A stretch of 64,000 bases of DNA from UBA11524 sp965646445 (GCA_965646445.1 CBFFZW010000004.1:1-64000); one strand, 5' to 3'. Shown: positions 44,719-53,484, counted from the stretch's first letter. Program-made: numbers and translations. The notes: a model not told the origin generated them from the letters alone.

Positions 44719-45450
44719 TTATCGGTCTGCCAGGATGCCGCCCACGTCGAAATGCCGCTGTTCGCCTTCGAAGCCGCAGAAGGAGAAGGCGTCCCCCAGG
44801 GTGCGCAGCTCGGTGCGGATTTCCTGCCCGGGGCGGATTTCCAGGTCATAGTTCACGTCAAAGCGGCGAAGGCACTTGTCCCGCATGGCGTCGATGCCCA
44901 GGGCGTTGCAGCACCAGTCCATGTACTTCACGTTGTTGACGTGGCCGTTCATGTCCAGGTCGGTATAGGCGGGGCGGATGACGCCCGTTTGCAGGGCGCC
45001 GGAAACCTCCGTGACGGCGGCGGGCAGGCCCAGGGGCGCCAGCAGGTCGCTGTTGTCGGGCATCAGGCTGGCGATGGTGTCGGGCCGAGCCATTTTGCGG
45101 GTGTTGATGTCCAGGAGCACCCACAGGGTGCCGCCCCGGCCGATCTCATTCCCGGCTTCGTCGCGGAAGACGAAATAGCGGGGGAAGAACCAGCGCCGGG
45201 TGGGCATGGGGAAGGTCTCGGTGGCGACGGTCTGCGCATGGCGGGGATAGCGATCCATTTCGACTTCCACCCGGGTCAGCACAAAGACCATGCCTCGATC
45301 CAGCAGGGCGTTGCGGCCCACGCCGATCAGCTCCGCGTGGCGGCCTGCCATTTCCTGCATGTTTTCCAGGATGGCGCTGGGCTTCCATTGGCTGTTCAGG
45401 TCGCACTCGCTGGCCCTCAAAATATTTTCTTCCTTATAAACTTTCAGCAT
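44719..45450 (-). CDS. Acyl-ACP thioesterase
   Basis: The protein of 243 residues starts at ATG 45450 with AAAGGA eight bases upstream; ATG 45459 is an alternative. It contains two hot-dog domains as in the FatA/FatB-like bacterial thioesterases: LENMQEMAGRHAELIGVG with RRWFFPRYFVFRDEAGNEIGRGGTLWVLLDINTRK in the first and YTDLDMNGHVNNVKYMDWCCNAL in the second, which supplies catalytic Asp, Asn and His. It releases fatty acids from acyl carrier protein in the cytoplasm. It overlaps the 3' end of the upstream NUDIX gene by 17 bases. Confidence 0.9.
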   Translation of the reverse strand: MLKVYKEENILRASECDLNSQWKPSAILENMQEMAGRHAELIGVGRNALLDRGMVFVLTRVEVEMDRYPRHAQTVATETFPMPTRRWFFPRYFVFRDEAGNEIGRGGTLWVLLDINTRKMARPDTIASLMPDNSDLLAPLGLPAAVTEVSGALQTGVIRPAYTDLDMNGHVNNVKYMDWCCNALGIDAMRDKCLRRFDVNYDLEIRPGQEIRTELRTLGDAFSFCGFEGEQRHFDVGGILADR

Positions 45451-45970
45451 CGTTATCATCCTTTCCGGAAGACAAAACAGGCAGCATCAGCAAAAGCTGC
45501 TCCACATAGCCCAGGGGGACAAACGCCCCCGCCCGCATCAGCCCCCGCACCTCGTCGGGGGTGAACCACCGCGCATCCATGACCTCCTCCGGCTGAAGGC
45601 GGAGAGCGGCTTGGGGAATATCCTGATGGAACAGGTAGACGTCATGGTAGGAATGCTCGCCCACATAGCCCATCACCAGCCCGCCGCGGCGGAAGTCAGG
45701 GGTAACGCCGATTTCCTCCCGGCATTCCCGGACGCAGCCTTCCTCCGGCCTTTCGCCGTGGAGGACGCCGCCTCCCGTGCAGGCCCACAGCCCGGGATGA
45801 ACCCGCTTGTTCAGGGAGCGGCGCTGAAGCAGCAGCTGCCCCGCGCTGTTGACGAACCAGGCGTCGCTGACGCGCCAGCGGGCCCCCGGCGGCGGCATTT
45901 CCCCGCGAAGCAGGCCGCGCCCAAGAGACCGCCCCTCTCGGTCGCACAGATCAAGCCATTCAGACAACAT
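45434..45970 (-). CDS. NUDIX hydrolase
   Basis: The protein of 178 residues starts at ATG 45970, five bases after GAGG; an adjacent ATG at 45973 is possible. The NUDIX box is complete: GGVLHGERPEEGCVRECREEIGV near residues 65-88 (G-x5-E-x7-REUxEExGU). The flanking pattern (FVNSAGQLLLQRRSLNKRVHPGLWACTGGG) resembles isopentenyl-diphosphate isomerase-like or YfcD-like NUDIX proteins, but the substrate cannot be assigned. It overlaps the thioesterase start. Confidence 0.88.
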   Translation of the reverse strand: MLSEWLDLCDREGRSLGRGLLRGEMPPPGARWRVSDAWFVNSAGQLLLQRRSLNKRVHPGLWACTGGGVLHGERPEEGCVRECREEIGVTPDFRRGGLVMGYVGEHSYHDVYLFHQDIPQAALRLQPEEVMDARWFTPDEVRGLMRAGAFVPLGYVEQLLLMLPVLSSGKDDNDAESL

Positions 45971-46109
45971 CATCACCTCGATGCTGGTATTATAATCCCG
46001 CGAAGCATGGGAAGCAAGGGGAAAGTGTTCTGCCCTGGCCGTCAGCGGCATAGAAAAAAGAGACGGCGGCGCAATGGCCTCGTCTCTTCCGTGCTGATGC
46101 AGACGGATG

Positions 46110-46358
46110 TCAGTCCTCGCTGTGACGGAGCTCTTCCAGACACTTCTTGCAGACCAGCTTGCCCTTGTAAGGAACCACGTTGCGGGCGTCGCTGCAGAAG
46201 ACACAGCTGGGATGATACTTTTTGAGAATAATTTCATCACCATCAACAAAGATTTCCAGCATGTCCTTCACGCCAATATCCATGGTACGGCGCAGCTCAA
46301 TGGGGAGAACAATCCGGCCCAGCGTATCCAGCTGGCGCACAACACCGGTCGACTTCAT
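46110..46358 (-). CDS. AbrB/SpoVT-type transcription regulator with C-terminal zinc ribbon
   Basis: The protein of 82 residues starts at ATG 46358, eight bases after GGAGG. Residues 1-50 form the swapped-hairpin AbrB domain (MKSTGVVRQLDTLGRIVLPIELRRTMDI, VDGDEIILKKY). Residues 50-75 carry two Cys pairs, CVFC and CKKC, spaced 17 residues apart, forming a zinc ribbon. This architecture is common in Clostridia and usually represents transition-state or sporulation regulators. It has its own strong promoter. Targets are unknown. Confidence 0.9.
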   Translation of the reverse strand: MKSTGVVRQLDTLGRIVLPIELRRTMDIGVKDMLEIFVDGDEIILKKYHPSCVFCSDARNVVPYKGKLVCKKCLEELRHSED

Positions 46359-46423
46359 CTGGAGTACCTCCTCCGTTTGGTTAGGTAGGGTTCTTTTGCC
46401 TGGAAAACCCAGAAAACATATAT

Positions 46424-46452
46424 ATTTTACTAATAATCCAATCATTTGTCAA
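46424..46452 (-). promoter_or_regulatory. Promoter of the abrB-like gene
   Basis: On the minus strand a consensus TTGACA, a 17-base spacer and TAAAAT. Confidence 0.85.
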
Positions 46453-46541
46453 GAAGTTTTTCCATTACAAAAGAATCAACAAGGCCAAAAAGTGAAAATT
46501 GGATATTCAACGCAAATTTTGGTGATAGGGGTGAAAGCTGA

Positions 46542-47111
46542 ATGGGTGTCATTTGGGCGGTGCTGACGCTGGCCTCCTGCGCGCTGGCATGGCTGGGCGG
46601 GACAGGAAGCGAGGCTTCCCGGGCTATTCTGGAGAGCGGAAGCCAGGGCGTCAGGCTCCTGATGGATCTGATGGGCCCCATGGTCATGTGGAGCGGGCTG
46701 ATGGAGATTCTGGCGCACCGGGGAGACGTGGCGCGGCTGGGTCGGGGCATCCGCGCCGTCATGCAGCCGCTGTTTCCCGGGCTGAGGGACGAGGAAAGCT
46801 GGGCGGCCATGGGCATGAATGTGGCAGCGAATCTCCTGGGCCTGGGCAACGCCGCCACGCCCGCCGGCATCGAGGCTGCCAGGCGGCTTTCCGCCCAGGG
46901 GGAAGCGGGCCTGCGGGCGCTGGCCATGCTGCTGGCGCTGAACAATTCCAGCCTTCAGCTGATCCCCTCCACGGTCATGGCCCTGCGGGGGGCGGCGGGG
47001 GCGGCGAATCCGGCGGATATCTGGGGCCCGACGCTGCTTTCCTCCGGGGCGGCCACGGCGGTGGCGGCGCTGCTGATGCTGCTGCTGAACCGAAGGAGGG
47101 AGCGCGCATGA
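46542..47111 (+). CDS. spmA: Spore maturation protein A
   Basis: The membrane protein of 189 residues matches SpmA: GSEASRAILESGSQGVRLLMDLMGPMVMWSGLMEI, then MNVAANLLGLGNAATPAGIEA and LNNSSLQLIPSTVMALR. It contains four to five hydrophobic segments. SpmA and SpmB are needed for spore core dehydration in Bacillus. RBS AGGGGTG. The stop overlaps spmB by four bases. Confidence 0.95.
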   Translation: MGVIWAVLTLASCALAWLGGTGSEASRAILESGSQGVRLLMDLMGPMVMWSGLMEILAHRGDVARLGRGIRAVMQPLFPGLRDEESWAAMGMNVAANLLGLGNAATPAGIEAARRLSAQGEAGLRALAMLLALNNSSLQLIPSTVMALRGAAGAANPADIWGPTLLSSGAATAVAALLMLLLNRRRERA

Positions 47112-47605
47112 CGGGCTTCTCGGGTCTTGCCGTGGTGCTGCTGGTGGGCGCGATGGTGCTGCGGGGCGGCGGGGAAGGGTACGACGCCTTCCTCACCGGG
47201 GCGAAAAGGGGCCTTGACGCCGCCTGGCGGATTCTTCCGGCCCTGTGCGCCATGACGCTGATGATCGCCCTGATGAACGCCTCCGGCCTGAGCAGACTGC
47301 TGGCCAGGGTGCTTACGCCGCTGACGGGCCTGCTGGGGCTCCCGGAGGAGGTGGCGCCCTTGCTGGTGCTTCGGCCTCTGTCGGGCTCGGGAAGCCTGAC
47401 GGCGCTGCAGGCCATTTTCGAGCAGTGCGGCGTGGATAGCCGGGCGGGGCGAGCCGCGTCGGTATTGATGGGCTCGTCGGAGACCATCTTCTACACGCTG
47501 ACGGTGTACCTGGGGGCGACGGATGTCCGCCGTTTGCCGTGGGTGGTGCCGGTATCCGTCGTTTCCTACCTGGCCGGCGCCTGGGTTTGCGGGCTGGTGG
47601 TATGA
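47108..47605 (+). CDS. spmB: Spore maturation protein B
   Basis: The membrane protein of 165 residues is the partner of SpmA. Characteristic features are GYDAFLTGAKRGLDAAWRILPALCAMTLMIALMNASG, LLVLRPLSGSGSLTALQAIFEQCG and ASVLMGSSETIFYTLTVYLGATDVRR. It is translationally coupled to spmA (ATGA). No clear terminator follows. Confidence 0.95.
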   Translation: MTGFSGLAVVLLVGAMVLRGGGEGYDAFLTGAKRGLDAAWRILPALCAMTLMIALMNASGLSRLLARVLTPLTGLLGLPEEVAPLLVLRPLSGSGSLTALQAIFEQCGVDSRAGRAASVLMGSSETIFYTLTVYLGATDVRRLPWVVPVSVVSYLAGAWVCGLVV

Positions 47606-47634
47606 TGGGACGCTGATACTTTTACGCGGCGGCA

Positions 47635-47664
47635 CTTGCGGGCGGGCGTGTTCTCATGTATAAT
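47635..47664 (+). promoter_or_regulatory. Promoter of the hutP-like gene and cmk operon
   Basis: TTGCGG, an 18-base spacer and a perfect TATAAT, 35 bases before the start. Confidence 0.6.
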
Positions 47665-47698
47665 AGATACGTTCATCTCAGGAAGGGAGCGCTTGCGT

Positions 47699-48118
47699 AT
47701 GAGCAAGACCATGGGCGACAGCCGGAGCGTGGCCAGGGCGGCCATCCATCTGGCCATGACCGCCAGCCGCGAGGAGGAAACCTCCGCCAAGGCGGAGCTT
47801 GCGGCCCAGGGCTTTTCCACTGCCGCGGTGGATTTCGGGGGCGAGTTCGTTCCTTCCATTATGAAGATGGTGGAGCGGGCGGTGGTCGCGGCCAAGCGCG
47901 AGGGCCTCATCGGGGATACGCACCATGAGGAAGGCGCTGTGGCCGGCGCGGCCCGGGAGGCGCTGAGCCAGGTGTCAGGCAAGGCCATGGGGCTGAGCGT
48001 GGGCGGCAAGATTGCCGTGGCCCGCAGCGGCGAGCATGTGGCGGTGGCGGTGTTCTTCGCCATCGGCCTGGTGCACCTCAACGAGGTGTGCATCGGCATG
48101 GGGCACCGCGCGGTGTAA
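47699..48118 (+). CDS. HutP-family RNA-binding regulator
   Basis: The protein of 139 residues starts at ATG 47699 after GGAAGGGAG. The HutP features visible are DTHHEEGAVAGAAREAL (metal-binding His) in the middle and HLNEVCIGMGHRAV at the C-terminus, which closely resembles the end of Bacillus HutP. HutP is a histidine- and Mg-dependent antiterminator of the hut operon. No histidine-use gene is nearby; the gene instead precedes cmk, plsC and ispH-rpsA. The family call is firm, but the regulated RNA is unknown. Confidence 0.85.
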   Translation: MSKTMGDSRSVARAAIHLAMTASREEETSAKAELAAQGFSTAAVDFGGEFVPSIMKMVERAVVAAKREGLIGDTHHEEGAVAGAAREALSQVSGKAMGLSVGGKIAVARSGEHVAVAVFFAIGLVHLNEVCIGMGHRAV

Positions 48119-48159
48119 TGATAGGAAGGAAAAAGCCAACGCAAAAGGAGAGAAAGCAT

Positions 48160-48828
48160 ATGCCTTTGAGCATTGCTCTTGATGGCCCTGTGGGCGCGGG
48201 AAAATCCACCGTGGCGGATGAGGTCGCCCGGCGGCTGGGCATTCTGCACCTGGATACCGGCGCCATGTACCGGGCCGTGGGGCTGACGGTCCTGCGGCGC
48301 GGGGTGGACGTTCAGGATGAGGCGGCGGTGACGGCCCTGTGCGATACGCTGGCCATCACCGTGTTTTGTGAGGACGACGGTCAGCGTACCCTGGTGGACG
48401 GCGAGGACGTGACGCCCTTCCTGCGCACGGAGGATGTGAGCATGGCGGCGTCCACCGTGGCGAAGTACGCGGGCGTCCGCCGGGCCATGGTGGCGCTTCA
48501 GCAGCGCTTTGCCGCGTGTACGGACATGCTCCTGGACGGCCGGGATATCGGCACCCGGGTGCTGCCGGAGGCGACGGTGAAGGTGTACCTCACCGCCAGC
48601 GACGAGGAGCGGGCCAGGCGGCGGCTGAAGCAGCTGCAGGAGAAGGGCGGCAGCGATACCTTCGAGCAGGTGCTGACGGATCTTCGCCGGCGGGACGAGC
48701 AGGACATGAACCGTGCGGTGGATCCGCTGGCCGTGGCGGAGGACGCTCAGGTGGTGGATTCCACGGAGCTGACCTTCAGCGAAACGGTAGAGGCCATTGT
48801 GGCCCTGGTAAAGGAGCGGCAGCCATGA
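48160..48828 (+). CDS. cmk: Cytidylate kinase
   Basis: The protein of 222 residues starts at ATG 48160 with AAAAGGAG upstream. It has the P-loop DGPVGAGKST, LHLDTGAMYRAVGL and DGRDIGTRVLPEATVKVYLTAS, which define CMP kinase. It phosphorylates CMP and dCMP. It is coupled to plsC by an ATGA overlap. The order cmk-plsC-ispH-rpsA is common in Clostridia. Confidence 0.96.
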   Translation: MPLSIALDGPVGAGKSTVADEVARRLGILHLDTGAMYRAVGLTVLRRGVDVQDEAAVTALCDTLAITVFCEDDGQRTLVDGEDVTPFLRTEDVSMAASTVAKYAGVRRAMVALQQRFAACTDMLLDGRDIGTRVLPEATVKVYLTASDEERARRRLKQLQEKGGSDTFEQVLTDLRRRDEQDMNRAVDPLAVAEDAQVVDSTELTFSETVEAIVALVKERQP

Positions 48829-49481
48829 GTGAAACGACCTCCAAGGCGCTGACCCGCCGTCCGGCGGGCGTCCCATCCGGCTTTTACCGGGCGGCCCGGT
48901 GCGTCGCGGGCGTCATGGTGCGCACCATCACCCCGGTTACCTACCATGACACCCAGCGCCTGGACATCGGCGCGCCCTTCATCGTCATCGGCAACCACCT
49001 CTCCCTGATGGATCCCATCATCGTGGCCCTGCCGGTCAAGCGATATGAGATCGCCTTCATGGCCAAAAAGGAGCTGGGCGGCAACGGGCTGCTCAAGCGG
49101 GTGCTGCTGAACATGCACACCATCTTTGTCAACCGCCACAACAGCGATATGGAGGCCATGCGCACCACCATGAAGGCCATCCGCGGCGGCGAGGTGCTGG
49201 GCATTTTCCCCGAGGGGACGCGGCACCATCAGGGCCTGATGGAGGAAATGGAGAGCGGCGCGGCCATGATCGCCCTGCGCAGCGGCGTGCCGATGATTCC
49301 CGTGTACCTCACGGGCCGGGTGCGGCTTTTCCGCAGAATCCACTGCTATGTGGGGGAGCCCATCCCCATGGAGGATCTGCGGGAGGCGGGCATCAACCGG
49401 GAAACCTGTCAGGCGCTGACGGAGCGGATCACCGCCTGCTACCGGCAAATGGCCAGGGATGCCGGGAATGACAAAAAATAA
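48825..49481 (+). CDS. plsC: 1-acyl-sn-glycerol-3-phosphate acyltransferase
   Basis: The membrane-associated enzyme of 218 residues acylates lysophosphatidate in phospholipid synthesis. Motifs: NHLSLMD (the H-x4-D catalytic pair) near residue 57, FPEGTR near residue 128 for glycerol phosphate binding, and VPMIPVYLTG. RBS AAAGGAG within cmk. Last gene before a 98-base gap that contains an AT-rich stretch but no clear terminator. Confidence 0.94.
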   Translation: MSETTSKALTRRPAGVPSGFYRAARCVAGVMVRTITPVTYHDTQRLDIGAPFIVIGNHLSLMDPIIVALPVKRYEIAFMAKKELGGNGLLKRVLLNMHTIFVNRHNSDMEAMRTTMKAIRGGEVLGIFPEGTRHHQGLMEEMESGAAMIALRSGVPMIPVYLTGRVRLFRRIHCYVGEPIPMEDLREAGINRETCQALTERITACYRQMARDAGNDKK

Positions 49482-49579
49482 ACGACAAAGATTTTATCTT
49501 TTTTTTGAAACCTGGCAGGAATCACGTTTTTTACGGCGAAAGAATGTAAATCAGAGCATTTTGCGAAAGGATGCTTGCC

Positions 49580-51556
49580 ATGCCCATTGAGGTGGCTGCC
49601 CACGCGGGCTTCTGCATGGGGGTTCGGCGGGCTGTGGAGGCCGCCGAACGCATGGCGGACAGCGGCGTTCCGGCCTGTACCCTGGGGGAATTGATCCACA
49701 ACCCGCAGGTGGTCAGGGAGCTTTCCGCGCGCGGCGTTCCTCCCGTCAGGGACGCGGAGGAGGTCGGCGGACGGCATGTGCTCATCCGCAGCCATGGCGT
49801 GACCCGGCAGACGCTGGAAACGCTGAAGGCCGCCGGGTGCGAGGTGCTGGATCTGACCTGCCCCTTTGTGGACAGACTTCACCGCGTCGTTTGGGATGAG
49901 ACCGATGCCGATTGTCCCGTGGTGCTGGTGGGGGAGAAGGATCACCCCGAGGTCATCGGTACCGCCGGGTGGGCCCGGGGCGCGGTGTACGCGGTGGCCA
50001 GGCCGGAGGAGGCGGAAGCCCTGCCGGAGTTGCCGAAGGCCGTCGCTGTGGCCCAGACCACCTTTCCGCCGGAAAAGTGGGAAGCCGTTGTCACGGTGCT
50101 GCGCCGACGTGTCGGGGATTTGAGGGAGCACTGCACCATCTGCTCCGCCACGGAGGTTCGTCAGCGGGAGGCCAAGGAGCTGGCCCGGCGGGCGGATGCC
50201 ATGATCGTGGTGGGGGGGCGCAACAGCGCCAACACGCAAAAGCTGTACGCGGCCTGCAAAAGCAGGTGCCCGCGGACAATCCTGGTAGAGTGCGCGGCGG
50301 AGATTCCGCCTGCCTTTGCAAATATTCATTCCGAATTCATAGGAATAACCGCCGGTGCATCCACGCCTGACGGTTCACTTAAGGAGGTTGTAACCCGCAT
50401 GACTGACATCGAAAACAAGGACTTTATGGCTGAGGTCGAAGCGACGCTGGTGAAGATTCGCCCCGGTCAGACCGTGACCGGCACCGTGGTGCAGGTGACG
50501 GAGGACGAGGTGTGCGTGAACATCGGCTACAAGGCTGACGGCCTGATTAAGCGCTCCGAGCTGACCCAGGAGGACGTGAAGCTGGGCGACGAAATCGAGG
50601 TCGAGGTTGTCAAGGTCAATGACGGCGAGGGCAACGTCGTGCTCTCCCAGCGCAACATCGTCAACCGTAAGGCGTGGGACGCCCTGATGGTCAAGTATGA
50701 TGCGGGCGAGTATGTGGAAGGCCTCGGCAAGGAGGCCGTCAAGGGCGGTCTGATCTGCGATGTGGACGGCGTGCGCGCCTTCGTCCCCGCCTCCCAGCTG
50801 TCCCAGCGGTACGTCGAGAAGATCGGCGACTTCGTGGGCAAGGACATGAAGCTCAAGATCATCGAGGTCGATAAGCAGAAGAAGCGCATCGTGGCTTCCC
50901 GCAAGGCCGTCATGGCTGAGGAATCCGCCGCGAAGAAGAAGGAAGCCTGGGAGAAGCTGGAGGAGGGCATCGTGATTCACGGTATCGTCCGCCGCCTGAC
51001 CGATTTCGGCGCCTTTGTGGACGTGGGCGGCGTGGACGGCCTGATCCACATCACCGACCTGAGCTGGGGCCGCATCAAGCATCCCTCCGAGGTCGTGAAG
51101 CCCAACCAGGAAGTGGACGTGAAGATCCTGTCCCTGGATCGTGAGCGCGAGCGGATTCAGCTGGGCTACAAGCAGCTGCAGCCCCGTCCCTGGGACGACG
51201 CCCAGGAGCGCTATCCCGAGGGCTCCATTGTCGAGGGCAAGGTTGTCCGCATCACCGAGTTCGGCGCCTTTGTGGAGCTGCAGCCCGGTCTGGACGGCCT
51301 GGTGCATATCTCCCAGTGCGCGCTGAACCGCGTGGCCAAGGTGGAGGACGCCGTGCAGGTGGGCGAGACCGTCCGCGTGAAGGTGCTGTCCGTGGATACC
51401 GAGAAGAAGCGCATCTCCCTGAGCATCCGTCAGGTGCTGGAGGACGAGGCCTTCAACTATGGCGAGGAGCTGCCCGAGGCGGAGTTCGAGCTGGTTGCCA
51501 CCGACGAGACCCCCGTGGAAGAGCTGCCCAATGTGGAGGAAGCCCCCGAGGCTTAA
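49580..51556 (+). CDS. ispH-rpsA: IspH-ribosomal protein S1 fusion
   Basis: The protein of 658 residues starts at ATG 49580 with AAAGGA eight bases upstream. Residues 1-270 are IspH, the last enzyme of the MEP isoprenoid pathway, with cluster Cys in AGFCMGVRRAV, DLTCPFVDRLH and HCTICSATEVRQ. Residues about 275-650 carry four S1 RNA-binding repeats (VTGTVVQV..., GGLICDVDGVRAFVPASQ..., IHGIVRRLTDFGAFVDV..., VEGKVVRITEFGAFVEL...). Such fusions are known in Clostridia. An internal ATG with AAGGAGG at the domain border could give free S1. Confidence 0.95.
   Translation: MPIEVAAHAGFCMGVRRAVEAAERMADSGVPACTLGELIHNPQVVRELSARGVPPVRDAEEVGGRHVLIRSHGVTRQTLETLKAAGCEVLDLTCPFVDRLHRVVWDETDADCPVVLVGEKDHPEVIGTAGWARGAVYAVARPEEAEALPELPKAVAVAQTTFPPEKWEAVVTVLRRRVGDLREHCTICSATEVRQREAKELARRADAMIVVGGRNSANTQKLYAACKSRCPRTILVECAAEIPPAFANIHSEFIGITAGASTPDGSLKEVVTRMTDIENKDFMAEVEATLVKIRPGQTVTGTVVQVTEDEVCVNIGYKADGLIKRSELTQEDVKLGDEIEVEVVKVNDGEGNVVLSQRNIVNRKAWDALMVKYDAGEYVEGLGKEAVKGGLICDVDGVRAFVPASQLSQRYVEKIGDFVGKDMKLKIIEVDKQKKRIVASRKAVMAEESAAKKKEAWEKLEEGIVIHGIVRRLTDFGAFVDVGGVDGLIHITDLSWGRIKHPSEVVKPNQEVDVKILSLDRERERIQLGYKQLQPRPWDDAQERYPEGSIVEGKVVRITEFGAFVELQPGLDGLVHISQCALNRVAKVEDAVQVGETVRVKVLSVDTEKKRISLSIRQVLEDEAFNYGEELPEAEFELVATDETPVEELPNVEEAPEA
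50381..50401 (+). promoter_or_regulatory. Internal ribosome binding site and start for free S1
   Basis: AAGGAGG (50381-50387) stands 11 bases before an in-frame ATG (50399) exactly at the IspH/S1 border (MTDIENKDFM). It is stronger than the site used for the fusion start and suggests separate production of an S1 protein of about 385 residues. Confidence 0.6.
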
Positions 51557-51577
51557 TCCGCCGCATACCGTATCATC

Positions 51578-51609
51578 AGGAGGCAAGCAATGATGCTCGC
51601 CTCCTTTTT
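51578..51609 (+). terminator. Intrinsic terminator of the cmk-plsC-ispH-rpsA operon
   Basis: AGGAGGCAAGC and GCTCGCCTCCT pair around AATGAT, followed by TTTTT. Confidence 0.85.
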
Positions 51610-51741
51610 GTACCGCTGGGCGTATGAGGCGCGGCCTGCCTGCGCACCATGGGAGCACGGCCCGTCGCGCCCTCAACCCGGACGCCGGCACCCTTGCTTT
51701 TGGCAGGATGTGACAAAATGCGCGCTTGGCCCGCATGCCTC

Positions 51742-51770
51742 TTGTGAAAACCGGGCAAATCTGCTACAAT
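51742..51770 (+). promoter_or_regulatory. purC promoter
   Basis: TTGTGA, a 17-base spacer and TACAAT, 43 bases before the GTG start. Confidence 0.7.
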
Positions 51771-51813
51771 AGCTGTTAACAGTTCGATCACCATGGAAAG
51801 GGAGAATGTCGCT

Positions 51814-52533
51814 GTGCTGGAAATGGAGCAGCTGCTGACGGAGGGCAAGGGCAAGCGCGTCTACGCCACCGCCGACCCGGATGAGGCCATCGTCTATTTC
51901 AAGGATGAGGCCATGGCCTTCCACGGCCTGAAACGGGGGCGGATTCTGGGAAAGGGCGAGGTCAACAACGCCGTGTGCCGCCATTTGTATGAAATGCTGG
52001 AGCAAAACGGCGTGGAGACCCATTTCATCCGGCAGCTGGACGGGCGGCAGAGCCTGGTCAAGCGGGTGGAGATGATTCCCCTGGGCGTCAAGGTTCGCAA
52101 CCGTGTGGCGGGCAGCCTGGCCAAGCGCATCGGCTATCCCATCGGCACGCCGCTGTCGCCCACGGTGATTGAGTGTACCCTCAAGGACGACGAGCTGGAC
52201 AATCCCCTCATCAACGCCAGCCATATCGCGGCGATGAAGCTGGCAACCGCCGAGGAAATGGAGCAGATTTACGCCACGGCGCTGAAGGTCAACGACATTC
52301 TGTCCAATTATATGAAGGAGATCGGCATTGAGGTCATCGACTTCAAGCTGGAATTTGGGCGCTTCCATGGGCGCATTGTGGTGGCGGACGAAATTTCGCC
52401 GGACACTGCCCGTTTCTGGGATGCCCGCACCCACGAGCCCCTCGACATCGACCGGTTCCGCCGGGATCTGGGCAACGTGGAGCAGGCCTACCAGGAGGTG
52501 CTCCATCGCATGATGGGCATGGAGGAGCGCTGA
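51814..52533 (+). CDS. purC: Phosphoribosylaminoimidazole-succinocarboxamide synthase
   Basis: The protein of 239 residues has the family length if it begins at GTG 51814, nine bases after AAGGGAG; ATG 51793 lacks a site. It has the SAICAR synthetase features LLTEGKGKRVY, FKDEAMAFHG, VEMIPLGVKVRNRVAGSLAKR and IDFKLEFGRFHGRIVVADEISPDTARFWD. It joins CAIR and aspartate in purine synthesis. No other pur gene is near, and it has its own promoter and terminator. Confidence 0.95.
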   Translation: MLEMEQLLTEGKGKRVYATADPDEAIVYFKDEAMAFHGLKRGRILGKGEVNNAVCRHLYEMLEQNGVETHFIRQLDGRQSLVKRVEMIPLGVKVRNRVAGSLAKRIGYPIGTPLSPTVIECTLKDDELDNPLINASHIAAMKLATAEEMEQIYATALKVNDILSNYMKEIGIEVIDFKLEFGRFHGRIVVADEISPDTARFWDARTHEPLDIDRFRRDLGNVEQAYQEVLHRMMGMEER

Positions 52534-52547
52534 GCATTTGCTGAAGG

Positions 52548-52574
52548 CGGCTTCTGATACGGAAGCCGTTTTTG
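52548..52574 (+). terminator. Intrinsic terminator of purC
   Basis: CGGCTTC/GAAGCCG is followed by TTTTTG. Confidence 0.8.
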
Positions 52575-52594
52575 CGTGAGTGAAGGAGGAACCA

Positions 52595-53446
52595 ATGAAG
52601 AAGCTGATTGCGCTGCTGTGCGTGCTGATGACCCTGACGCTCCCCGCGATGGCGGAGGTCTATCTGGATACGGAGCCTCCGGCGGGCTGGGCGGCCCGCC
52701 CGCTGTTGCGGCTGCGGATCTTCCGCACGGCCCAAAGCGACGCCATGCTCCTGGAATGCGGCGGCGAGGCTATGATGATCGACGGCGGCGTATCGCGCTT
52801 CACCAAGGAGATCGACCCGGTGCTGCGGACGCAGGGCATCAGGGGCTTCAAGTACTTCTTTTCCACCCATCCGCACCATGACCACATCGACGGGCTTTGC
52901 AACCTGCTGCGCCGGGAGTGGCAGGTGGAGACGATCCTGACGCCCTTCGCCGCGGACGAACGGGAGGAGCGGCTGCAGACCATGCTTCAGCTGGCGGCCA
53001 AGCGGAACATTCCCGTTGTGACGACCCATAACGGCGATGTGCTGCGCCTGGGCGGCGCGACGCTGAAGGTGATGCAGCTGGAGGAGCCGTCCAACGACCT
53101 CAATGCCCGCAGCGGAACCCTGCTGGTGAGCTACGGCACGGCCCGGGCGCTGCTGACGGCGGACATCACCCGGGACACCCAGGCGTTCCTGGCTGAATGC
53201 TATGGCGACGGCCTGAAGGCGGACATCCTGAAGGCGCCCCACCACGGCATCGCCAAGGTGGAGCCGGGCTTCTGGGAGAAGGTGAATCCGGCGCTGGTGT
53301 GCGTCACCAACATCTATCGCAAGAACGAGACGGCCAAGCAGGCGCAGCAGGCCGGTGTGCCCGTGCTGTTCTCCGGGGTGGGCGCCATCATCCTGGAAAC
53401 CGACGGCACGGACTGGTACGTCCATCAGCTTTCCCACACCAATTGA
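52595..53446 (+). CDS. Secreted metallo-beta-lactamase-fold hydrolase
   Basis: The protein of 283 residues starts at ATG 52595 after AAGGAGG. A signal peptide (KKLIALLCVLMTLTLPAMA) indicates export. The domain resembles ComEC-type or extracellular nuclease-like MBL proteins: EAMMIDGG, the full metal motif HPHHDH near residue 91, LLTADI near residue 186 and KAPHHGI near residue 208. Substrate unknown; a DNA or nucleotide hydrolase is one possibility. Its paralogue follows 38 bases downstream. Confidence 0.8.
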   Translation: MKKLIALLCVLMTLTLPAMAEVYLDTEPPAGWAARPLLRLRIFRTAQSDAMLLECGGEAMMIDGGVSRFTKEIDPVLRTQGIRGFKYFFSTHPHHDHIDGLCNLLRREWQVETILTPFAADEREERLQTMLQLAAKRNIPVVTTHNGDVLRLGGATLKVMQLEEPSNDLNARSGTLLVSYGTARALLTADITRDTQAFLAECYGDGLKADILKAPHHGIAKVEPGFWEKVNPALVCVTNIYRKNETAKQAQQAGVPVLFSGVGAIILETDGTDWYVHQLSHTN

Positions 53447-53484
53447 CGCGGCCTCTCTGACCGCGCGAAGGGATGATACGCAAG

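Noticed and set aside
46553..47605. Single plus-strand frame covering spmA and spmB as a fusion
   Set aside because: The first half reads spmA in the wrong frame. SpmA is in another frame with its own start, and SpmB starts by an ATGA overlap.
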